Both the position numbers and the translations under genes were made by a program. Of a stretch of DNA of 64,000 bases, positions 27,901 to 39,900 are shown piece after piece. The stretch lies in NCBI RefSeq assembly GCF_001625305.1, contig NW_017804242.1:2750601-2814600 (forward strand). Reading direction: 5' to 3'. Numbering within the stretch: the first letter of the stretch is position 1; every line of letters begins with the position of its first letter. Source of the stretch: Branchiostoma belcheri. Its lineage: Eukaryota; Chordata; Leptocardii; Amphioxiformes; Branchiostomatidae. The notes under the pieces are model-generated. The model was not told where the DNA came from, did not search any database, and saw only the letters and a program-made list of their open reading frames with translations.

Positions 27901-30900
27901 GTTCCTAGTTGGAGGTCCTTCCAACTGCAGACAAAACATGTTGTTGGCTGGAGCCTTGAGTATTAAAAGTGTATCACCACCTGTGAATTTGACAGGCTGT
28001 AGGGCAAGGACTGTGTGGGGACCTTTGTTTGGTTGCCATGTTGTGTTGGCGGCGCTGCTGCGAGAGGCACGTTCCATCATCCCAGGTGCACAACTAAACA
28101 CAGCGGGAGCCACGCCATTCTTTTCTGACTCGTTGATGCTACAAAGGTATTTGTGGTCTGGTAGAACAGATTTAGAAGTCATGAATATCTTATATGGTAC
28201 TAGCTGGCAAACCTGTGTACACTTTTGTATGTGAAAAGTTAATCTTAAGCAATTGTCAGCACTGTTTTTAAACAATGTATAAGTGGAACCGACTACAGTA
28301 CTAAATGTATGCTATACTAACATGTCTGAAGTACCTTGAGAATAACTTTTTATGATATTACATTATCTGTCAAAGTCATATTATGTAAGCATTGATCATA
28401 GTCACAGAAGCCTAGACCCTAGATGTCAGATTGTGAAATGAAATATCATACATGTTACCATACACTAGATAGGTGACAGTATTGCTCGATGATTTGTAGA
28501 TTGCCTTGTAGATTGCCTTGTACTCCAGTACGTGCAATGGTATTCTTAAATCCAGTGTCACACTGTCAGAAGCCTTCAGCCAAATTTGTTGATCACCAAA
28601 TTTCAAAGTTACCTGCATATTTTTGCCTGAAAATCTACACTATCAGATTTCACTGGTAATCTACAAATATCAGTTGATCCCTAAAAATCGTGCAGTGTTT
28701 GAGAGAACACTAGCCTATATAAATGTCCTCTAGAACTTCCAGACCGGTCAGGTGAGCTATTGTGTTGCTGTGTGGCACTGGTTTTAGAGGATGCTGCTGT
28801 GTATAATGGTGTAGTCTTACACCATGAAATGCTGTGAACGTGTTATTGGCAATTTTACTACTGTCTAGGGCTTGGTGTTTGTGGGGCATGAAATTTGAAG
28901 CAGACACTTTATCACTCAGGAAAGTGTCCTCGTAAAGAGTGTTTGTTCTAACTGGTAATTCAAACCATACAATGGGACGGAACTCACAAATATATGACAT
29001 ACATTGTTGTCTACCTTAGCATTGAGCATTTGGTATTATATTACAAGAACAATTTCAAATTTAACATTTAAGTAAAATACGTACGTTTAAGTATGTCACT
29101 TGATACTGGCTTGACATTTTGTAGTAACTTCCCAAAAGATGTACAAGAGGAGGAGTGAATCCTCATAAGTGAAATCAGTAGGACAAGACCATATCGGTCT
29201 CTTTGATAGTAGTTTGGCAGTGATTTTGAAGATGCTGACATAATTTTTTTTTTATTTCCCCAGACCAACAGCCAAGAAAGAACCAGGGCCCCCTCCTAAG
29301 GGATCCACCTCCGCAGTACGGTAATGGCCGTGGAGGAGCCGGCCCGCCCAACTTCGGTGGGTAGACGGCACTGCAAAGTTCAAGGGCAGGGGGTGGTGGA
29401 TTAACTTCATGAAGATACACTAGTCTGACAATTAATCCTGTCAGTGGAAAAACAAGTTCTTGCTGTTTAGGGATGGTTTGAAAAGTAAGAGTTGAGAGGC
29501 GGCACGGTATAAAATTGTGTATTTTAGTAGAAATTGTAGGTCTTTGCATGTGGACAAGTCATACCTCAGTACTAAATCTTACAAATGATTGAGTCTCCTT
29601 TTGTGTGTCCGTGTGTGTGCTGTAGGTAACCAAGAGTTCCCAGGTCCTGGCTATCACAACCCCCCAGGCCAACATGGTGGTTTTGGGAACCAGAGCCACC
29701 CTCCCAACCAGGGTTACAACAACCAGTTTAACCAAGGGCAGAACTACCAGGTAGGTAATGTAGGAATGATGTTTTTGTCATCTAGTGTCAGGAGAGAAGG
29801 CATACATGTAGGCCTACATATACACACACAATCCCCAGTATGGCCAAGCACTCCAAGCCACCCCTAGTCTTCTCCATTAGTCCAAATCTAATGTTCCCTG
29901 TTCATACCTAATAATTTTTGAATAAATCTAATTTTCCTCATCAGTGCAGGTATTTCCCCAGGGCTGTACTCAAATGTCATAGCCATAGGTTTGTTTCGAG
30001 CTCTCATATGATCAATAATGAAAAGCATATCAGCCAAGGCATAATGAAGTCCTCAGACATACTCAGTTGTCAAAGTTGTAGCAAGATCATTTACTTTCCA
30101 TTTGCACACGAGGAATCTTTTAATGGCACCTTCTAATCACCTTCAATTCTTTTTGGCCCTGAGGCAGTGGTGTGTGACGTCTGTAGACTTTTCTGTTAGC
30201 CTTTGCAATGTAATTGTTACAAATTGCAGCTCCTTGCAATGCTATTCTTTAAAATATCAGTCAATCATAATGATTCGCTATGCTGTGATGTACATTTTTG
30301 TAGCAGGCCAGCACCTTTTACTGTTAGCTTGACCAAACCAAATGATGACATGGATCAGGCAGAAGAGTGAATTATTACTTTGTGGTAGGAAATTAATAGT
30401 GTCCCCCGGATGTAGGCTAGTCCACACTTGTGTCCTTCAGCAGTTGATCTTGTTAAGTATGGTCCTGTAGCAGAGGACTGACACCAACCTAATAAGGTTT
30501 TGGTTAAAGACAGAAGAAAAGTGCCCTGACATGCCCCTTGGGCTACTCCCAGCCTTGGTTATGTGAAATGGAGTGACTTAAGGTTTGTAATGTTAGGACA
30601 GGTTTCAGACAACCCATTGTGAAAGCTCATTATATAAAAAAAAATCATAGCTGCCCCCCTCCAGGGTAATTATCAGGCCTGCATATTTGCAGCAAATACA
30701 TTTTGATGGTTGCACAAAATTTGTCCCACTTGTAATGAGAAATTACAGGCAGGCAGTCCTGTTTCAGAACAGGTGCCGAAAGCGGTTAGTGAAGGTTGTG
30801 CTGTGGTTATTACTCAAATGTAATCAGATCGAGTGAGCATTACCTGTTATGTCTATCACACATTTGGTAAGAAGAAGGCCTACTTTGTCCAGCATGTGTG

Positions 30901-33900
30901 CTGTAGCTGCAGGGGAAATGTGCCTTGATGTAGATTGTGATTTTCCCACGATCAAGAATGTCATAAGCCAAGGACTAGTACCTCACCTGACAGGCAAGTT
31001 AGTGCCAAAGTCCAGTGGTTAGTGATGCTCCTTCCTGGACCAAGAGGTCATTTATGTCGAAGTTGTTACTCACCTGACTTGCAGGCTACTTCATAGGGTC
31101 AAAGTCATATCAAAGTATGCTTACAAAACATGGCATGGAAAACAGATAACGAAAGGACAAAATAGATCAAGATTAAGAAAACAGTAAGATGGATTGTTTA
31201 GATCAGAAATGAACAAAATACTCTCACATGCACACCTCGTATTTGAAGCAAGGAATTTACATCTGCAGATTTCGTAGTTGCTCGTATTTGACACACCACT
31301 ATTCTTTCACAGCCCTTACAACAAGACCAACAGTTCGGAGGACAGGGCCAGTATGGGCCCCCCATGGGAGGACCCGGAGGGGGTAACATGGGCCCCCCTC
31401 CCCAGCAGCGGGGCCAGCCCCCCTCCTACTCCCCAGGTCCCCCCCAGCCAGGTCCAGGGGGTCCCGGACCTCAGGGCAGCCCAGTGGTGATGGTGTACGG
31501 CATGGTCCCCAACAAGATGAACTGTGAGCGACTCTTCAACCTGCTCTGTCTGTATGGCAACGTCATCAAGGTATGGAGCATGGTCATTGTCAGACTCATG
31601 GATTTATATGTTAACTTCTAAAGGAACACTAGTAGTATGCCAAGAAATCGTTATTAATTTATTTGTCTGGCTGTATGAAGACATACAGTAAGTACTACCC
31701 AACTAGCCACAGGCTGTTACAACAGGCTTATTCACAAAGATTCTGAGGGAACCAAATGGGTTTGAACAAAGCTGGTGATACCATAATCAACATAAAATTT
31801 TTTTTTAAATGCTCACATTAAAATGTAGAATTTGCATTTTTCTGCTAAGTTTCTTTGTGGTAACTAAGACCCTTTGAGGGAATTAAGTGAGTGAATCGGT
31901 TGTGTCCCACCACAGATCAAGTTCATGAAGAGTAAGCCGGGAAGCGCCATGGTGCAGATGGGAGACCCGTCTGCCGTGGAGCGCTGCATCAACAACCTGT
32001 CCACCTGTGTGCTGTTCGGACAGCAGCTGGCACTCAGGTGAGACAGCCTACCTACATGTACCTGCACCTGTTCATGTTGTGTCTCCATTTCTTTTGTTTT
32101 GGGTATTCTTTTCTGGTGTCTGTATCCCTTTTGTTTGAGCCATTTTTTGTTTCTATAGTTCAGTTTGATAATGAGTAGAATATTCTGTTTCACGTCTAGA
32201 TACATATTGCTACATATATGACACTCAGCTGAGACAGCCTACCTACCTGCACATTCACTACCTGTTCAAGTTGTGTCACTGGTTCTTTTGTTTTGGACTG
32301 TGGCATTCTTTTATGATGTCTCCACACCTATTGTTCAGGCCAGTTTTTGTTTCTCCAGTTCAATATCTAGATACATATTGCTTCAGGTTGACCCACGTGT
32401 CTTGGTTGACACAAAAATGCTGACAGTGAAATAAGGCCCACGTCGTACACTTTAATTGAAAGATATGACCATGACCTTTATCCGTGCATATACTAGACTC
32501 AGCACATCAAATATTGATGGTGCAGCTGGACTAGTTCTATAGTCCGTGTCTCGATGTTGCCAACAACAAACGATCAGTTATACACACTCCTGACTACCTG
32601 GGACAATTACAGAGAATTACAGTTCTGGAGACGGTTGTAGGTAAAGTCACAAGGAAGTGAGATGAATGTGTTGGAAGATGGGATCCAAGTGGCAGCTGTG
32701 TTGGTGGGGAAGTGGAGGCGTCTGGGTCCTTGTGAATAATAAATGACCCTGTGCTGGTGCAGTGGGCCATTAGGGGCAGGAAGGATGATGAATGATACTA
32801 TCAGCCCCATTGGAAGTAACTGCTGCCTTTAGCTGCTGATGTACCGTGTAATGACTCTGGGGAATTGACCATTTTCCAATAGACCCACCATTACTGTCCA
32901 GGGCCCCCAACTTGCAATATAGCTAACAACTGAGACAGAAGATGTTTTTGACATGAAGAACATGAGTTACCTAACCCCTATTGTGACCAGAAAATGTCAA
33001 TGGATGCCATCAGTTAGTTAATACATATATTGTACATGTTCGCACACTCATGTTGTATGTCAGCAAAATTGCACTTGACATGTTGACAGAAAACAAGGTC
33101 AATATCATTGTTGTATGCTGTTCACACAACAGCTTTTACATGTACTTTATCCTGAATATGATATTATTAAGTCTGAATATCTACAATAAGATGTGTCATG
33201 GTCAAGGACCAGAAAAAGACAGTTTTTAATCATTTCGACCAGGGGCCAGTTGAGGGTTGTGTTGAAAATTCTGGTCAGTCATCACTTTCAGTAAAACCTG
33301 AGTAGTGCTTTTATAAGAGGTGATGCCATCTTTTTCTTGTCATTGTTAAAGGTAAGCATAACATTGATTTGTAGTTGATAGGTGTGGTTTGTAATAAAAA
33401 ATCCTTCCAGCTCAAAGTTTGAGGTACTCGTAGCTGCTCAACCTGTGGGCCCCACAGTCAGACCATAACGACATTACGCTGTGGGTTGATGATGTCATTG
33501 GCTATTACCAGGGAGAATAGGACATGTGGGCTTTCTGTCTGAGAAGTTAACTGCAGGAAGGAACGTTTCACCAGTACAAAATTAGCATAGTGTGCTACTT
33601 CCTGGTATTTCTGTAGTTTCAATAAAGCTGTGGCATATTTCAATGTGACAGCTCTATGTGTGTGGGCAAGTGCTGTGAGCCAGTGAAGTCAGTGTGGTCA
33701 TACACAACTTTAAACACTGTTTTACAGAAATACTAAGTAGTTACAGCCACCTCTTGTTAGGTTTTTTAAGTTGCAGTTTTACATGTGTATGTAGAAGCTT
33801 GTGAATAGTTTCATCAGGTTGGTACATAATTGCTGTTTGGTTGCACAACAAAAGAATTATCCTTCCAAGTTCCATTGTTTCAGTAGTCCTCCTGCTACCT

Positions 33901-36900
33901 GCCTGGGGGCAATAAATCCTTTTGGTTGTGGAACAAAGAACCGTATCATCCATGTTTAAGAAACCGTTTTCCCTGAAGCACTGCGGATAGAGTCAAAGGA
34001 TCGACAGGTCAATCGACCCAGCATTGCCTTTTCTCCACTTGTCGACTGATTTATTCTGTGTCATCGCTCCAGATCCTAATCAAGGACATGTCAGCAGCCC
34101 TGGCAGCTGCACACTGGGCATGGAGAAGATGAGGAAACTACTGTAATTGTAAAGAAAAGATTGACAAATGTACAACTGTATGTCTCAAGAATTTGATAAC
34201 AAATAGTTTGTCTCCAACTGGTGGAGCACCCATATCATATCACAAGACATGAAAGGCAATTACTTCTAACACAACCAACATGTTCAATTTCCAAAGGTAC
34301 AAAACATGTATTTGTTTGTATTACTGCGGTGTGAGTGGCTCAAGTGGCTTTTAACCTTGTTTTGTGGTGATTTGCGGTAAATAAGATGAAAAATGACTGA
34401 CAACTTTTGACCTCCCCAAGTTTGGAAATGCTGACACCAGTTTACGGGTTTGTTCTGGGTCAGGACTCCCATTGAGGGAGAAAATGTCAGGCTGTGAACT
34501 GGTGTGCACATGAGGCACCACGCCCAGCACAATCTGAAGAAAATGTTGCTATCTTAATTAGAGGGGTTAAAAGTTGACCCTGACTAACTGACTGTAGTAT
34601 TTATCTGCAGTGAAGGCCTTTTGCAGAACATAAGATCATCTAATATCTGCAGACAGGGTGTATCCTTGCCTTGGTTAGGCCAGATCTCTGCACTCTATCT
34701 TGCTCATAGCAATGGCATGGTTTCAGAAGTGCTATGATTGGAAGTGCTGTGTCATATTTTGTCCTCGAATACTAGCCCTCAAATTCAATGTCCTTGGAGG
34801 TCAAGGAAAAGGCAGTTGTTGTGCTTCACATGGCGCATCAGTGTTAGAAATATTTCTAACACTGATGAGCCATGTGAAGCACAACAATTACCTTTTCCTT
34901 GACCTCCAAGGACATTGAGTTGTCAACAAAACAACTGCTACTACAAAACTACAAAACATATTCTATTGGCAGTTTGAGGAATGCCCTCAGTTCCTAACAT
35001 AGTTGTCTCAGTAAAGGGCCCTCGGGTGTTACTGTAACTTATTTGCCCCCATTTATGAGTCATTTGTGTTTTGGCTTTGTTGTAACTGCTGCAGAATTGC
35101 TTGTTGCACCTTAGCTGTTTGAAGAGAATATGGGATTTGAGTCATTGCGAAACTTGTGCGTCCCTTTTTGGCAACAAACATAATTCTAAGATTGTTCCAA
35201 ACAATGGTGGGTTTTCGTAGGTCGTGCAGTCCTGTCCATCTTAAATACCTGTTTAATAACAGTCGTTTGTCATGCCACGCTGTCAAATGTCAGCTTGAAG
35301 GATAGCAGGTTTTCAACCATGAGTGTACATCCAAGATCTCTTCCTGCGTGAGAAAGACTTATTTCAGCGTACTCGTGGATTAACTATTGGTCTGAGGTTT
35401 ACCCTGGATCTGACATCTTTTGTCAGGAAAAGTTGACTGCTGAAGGTTTTTAATCCACAAAAGGGGACATCAAGGTCTTGACATGAAGGTCAAAGCTTTC
35501 TTAGCAGAACCCCAACTGGTGTGAAAAGGTTCCAAAGCCCTGGCAGCAGTCATACCTGATTACAGTCCACAGACATCCTTGACCCTTGAGGTGTCTCATG
35601 TAGTGTTGTTTTCCTTCATCCATCCATGTCGCTGTTGTGTCCGGCTGTGGCTTATCAGTCTTATGTCTGTAAGCTGTAATTGTGAGATTTTTGATCCCAC
35701 AGCATTAGTGACTTTGTGCTTTACCACGTCACCATGCAAAGGCTTTGATACAGAGCCTGACTGGACCTGTACTGTATTCTGAGTACAAAAGTTGTTAATT
35801 AGAATGGCCTAGTTACACTAGTTAGCACAAACCCTGTGTAAGTATGTATTCAGAATGTTTGTCTGAACCTAATACTAAATTGTGACAATTGTATAGGGCT
35901 CAACATCAACATTCTTGCAAGATCTAGCTTTACTAGATAAAAACAGGGAAACTCAGAATCAACCAGTCAACTCATGATCAAATTTTCAACACACCAGAAT
36001 AACGTTTTTGAGGTTGTAATTGTTACGTTTTTACTCCAAACAAAAGATTATTGATATCATGAACAACACCACTAAAGAATAATGTTTGTGATATTTGTAT
36101 TGTGAGTTAACACTCCAGGCAAAAGATTATTGATGTCATACTCAACACTACTGAAGAATAATGTTTGTGAGAATAGATTTTAAACTGTTTGCCTCTTTCT
36201 TCAGTTACTCCAGGCAGAAGTTTATTGATGAGAAAGGCCAGCCCTTCCTCCTGGAGGATGGAACGTCCTCTTACACAGACTTCACCAACTCCAAGAATAA
36301 CAGGTGAGTGGTCATATCTTCACTTACCCTTCTTTATATCTGACCAGCCTTCTGGTAGTCTTCAGGATAATTGAGGACCCGATTGCCCCTCTGTACATGT
36401 ACAGTTGTAAGTGTGACAGGAGAAATAGATTAATGGTGGCCGACCAAAATGGTCACAAATTCAGTGAGGCTACTCTGTGTTGGAAAATAGTTTAACCTCT
36501 TCTGTAAATCCTGCTGAGATGAAGGCTTGTTCTTTTGTATGAAACAGAATCAGTAAATTCTGATACATTTAGATTCTGAAGATTATTGAACTGGTACGAT
36601 TTATATAGCTTGGCATTCAATGGGAAAGATGAAGAGTTAACTTGAAAGCAACTTATTCCATTGCAAAAATTCAAGCTGACAAGCAAAAGATGGAAAAATA
36701 GATTAAAAAGTGGCATTTGTTATGTTCTATAACCTATGAACTGCCCAGTAATGTTGTTATCATCCTGCTTAATGGTGTAGATGATTTCTTGATTTTCTAT
36801 TATCTAAAGGCTTTGAGTACTCATTCAGGTGTAACCATGTATGACTAGCTTGATACCAATAACATACCTCTTGATGTTAGAAGGTTATACTATAGGTGAC

Positions 36901-39900
36901 ATGTATATGTAAGTTACATAACACAACATACATGTATGAGCATTTGAGCTCATACTTTTTGCAGGGCAAGCCCTTAATAATAGCCGCCTGGCTAGTTGGG
37001 CTGCCCTGGCTGTACAAACTGTCTTTTTCACAGCCAAAGAAATAAATTAGCATTTGTTATGGTTATTCTAGCAGAGAGGTTTTGTCTTGTTATGATTAGT
37101 AGAATGATTTTTTTGTTCTTTTTTCAGGTTCTCAACTCCAGAAGCAGCTGCAAAAAATCATATCCTTTCAAAGACTTGTTCTTGTCTATTTATAGTTTGA
37201 TTATAGAATAATCCAATAAGAAATGCTTCTGGGTAAAATTTGGGAGTGATCATACAGGGGCATAATAGACTCATACTTTTTTCTATACACTTTCTTTTAC
37301 ATGCAAATTATCATTTTCCAGTGCACACTGTTATTTCCATTCACAACAACTTGGAGATCAGCCCCAAATGTCTCGTTGTTCTCTGCTTTTTTTCTGTTCT
37401 GCTGCTATATTGTTTCCTTTGGAGAATGGTTACCAGGCTAGAACTGGCCAGCCTTCACCTTAGTTTGACTGTGTAGTCTGTAAATGTTAGCCTTGGGGAA
37501 GGGTTGTTCCTTAACAGACATTAGTGTAAAAACTGAGCAACACCCAGGGCTTTGTCCAGCCTCAGATTTCTTTTGGTTATCTAGGAAAAAGCCATGCTCA
37601 CCTGTGATTTGAACTGTTACAGTACAATATCAGAGTGTCCATTAATTCTGTCTATCATTAACAAAATTTAATCCAAACCCCACGTCCACTACATATCAGT
37701 TTAATCTGCCAGAAAGACAGATTTGTGTGGGAAGTCATGTGTCCAGGTCAGCATCAAAGGTCCATTACTTCCCCCCCAATAATTGATTTTTGCTGTAGCC
37801 ACCTGGAATAGGGTGATAGGAGTCACTGTGGCCCATTTATGGAGCTGGATTCCCACCTGTGCTGTTAGCTGGGTGGGTAACTATTGGATTGCTGCTGTCT
37901 CTGTTGTGTATACAACATGGAATTGCTGGGAATGGCCAGCAGTGGTACATAGCTGGCATCTTCTGCATGGTTGAGTATTAATTGGTACGGTAGATTAACA
38001 GTGATACCACTGGTGCCACACAGGAACTTATTAAGATGCCTCAGGCAGAATTCCAGCAATGTTTGTACTTCCACTGATGTTATCTTTGAGAAATACCTTC
38101 ATTTGTTAATAATTCCATGCACTATTTCTGACATTGTTGACATGATAACTTAGTTTTTATGAAGTTGATTTGTGATGGCCCAGTACAATTGTCAGATAAT
38201 TCCTGGTTCAGAGATAGATAGCAGCAGGTTGATCTTATGAAGGCTCAAGCTTTGACTGTTGGCCCAGGGGTCCTGGGATAAGAGGAGGTTGACCTAGATA
38301 GGAAATGAACACTTGTATATACATGTACTCCCTTTGGCATGTTTAAATACTGGTAAGACACACATGTTTAGGGGACTGTGAGTTGCTAAAGCAAAACACC
38401 TACAGCAGATAACATGGACTTCAGAAGGCCATTTTACCTCCCAAAATGATATTTACTTTCACTCTGAAGGTTGTGTTTTTGCAGTGAAATCTTGTGACTT
38501 ACATTTCACAATCCCCAGCTCCCAGGTAGAAAGTAGAGGGGAATGTTGGAACAGCAAAGATACCATATGACTGTAATGTTAAATACATGTACATTACAAC
38601 ATTTTTATGATCAAGTTAGATGTTAGCGAACGGGAATAATAGATCTAAATTGACAAATCATTTATTACACACATAGTTTCAAAGCTAGTGGTCCTTTGAC
38701 AATGTACTGCAATTTATCTTCAAAGTTCATATCATGCTGAAAATTCATATTAACAGAGTAGATCATACAGCATATGTTCACTGTGAAGAGTTCTGTTTCA
38801 ATATTTTACAGCAATTTTCCTTCCTTCCTCTAACAGTTCCCTCATTATCCCTGTCCTTCTGACACCACTTTGATAAATGAGTTTCTTCACCCCTCTAATC
38901 CTTCCATTGTGTGGACTGGAAGGGAGGACTTTTTGGCTCACCAGTGGAACTTCATGTAGAGGATGAACAGACATGTCTGACGTTGATGAATGTGGTTTCT
39001 GTCCACCTCTTTAGTTCATTTATCACGTTTCTGTCAGGAGAAAGCCATCTTGAATGCCCGTTTTCATGTTTGAGGGACATTTCTCTCCATTACTGTCATT
39101 CTTATTCTTGGTTCTTGCATTCAGTAATCATGAAAAAAGTATGATGCAAGGGTGGAACAAATTGATCTGGCAAGAAGCTGAGTTTGCAGATATGTGGTTC
39201 CAGTTAGCCTGTCCTGAGGGAGAACTTTTATGCAAATGATGAAGAGTGATAAGCAGTGTATGTTATAGGAGCTGACATGGCTGCCCCAGCGTGGCAGGTA
39301 AGGACCAGTATTGGGTCAGCAGGTGGCAGCTGGGACCTGTGACAAATTGAGAAGATTGCAGCATCAAACCTGACCAGCAGCCCTCCACAGTCTCCTGGGG
39401 ACCCACCTTTAGGTTCCGCAGGAATGCTGACATTTTTCCCTGGCAGAAATATGGCTGCAGGGTTAAGGTAATGATGAGGAGGTCATTCCCAAGCCCAGAA
39501 ATCTGACATAGGTCAGATGTAGCCCCAAGCCTTTAATGTGTTTGTCTCTGTGGTTGTTGACATCTCCATGGGCACAGATGAGAACATGTGAAGCAAATCC
39601 CCAGCCAAATCAGCCTGTGGTCAAAAACATGCAAAGTGACATTCGTACATATACTGGTACAATGTATACTGAGATTGGTACATTTTTACATTTTTCAATT
39701 CAGCAATTTCCATCAAGTCTTTGTTCAACATCACATTTCATCTTTATGGAGATAAACTGGCATCAAGGACAAATGCAACTTGAAAAGGATTACACACGCT
39801 TTCTATTCACGCTCTGTGGTAGCAGTATCTATTGCCTGTAGCTCTCTCCAGAGTCAGAGATAACAGGGACTGATAACTGGTAACTTGCTTTCCTCTGTTT

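Noticed and set aside
29357..29360. Alternative HNRNPL exon 9 donor four bases downstream (GTAGAC at 29361)
   Set aside because: Joining it to the next acceptor (29626) gives an immediate TAA, whereas the GTGGGT donor keeps the frame.
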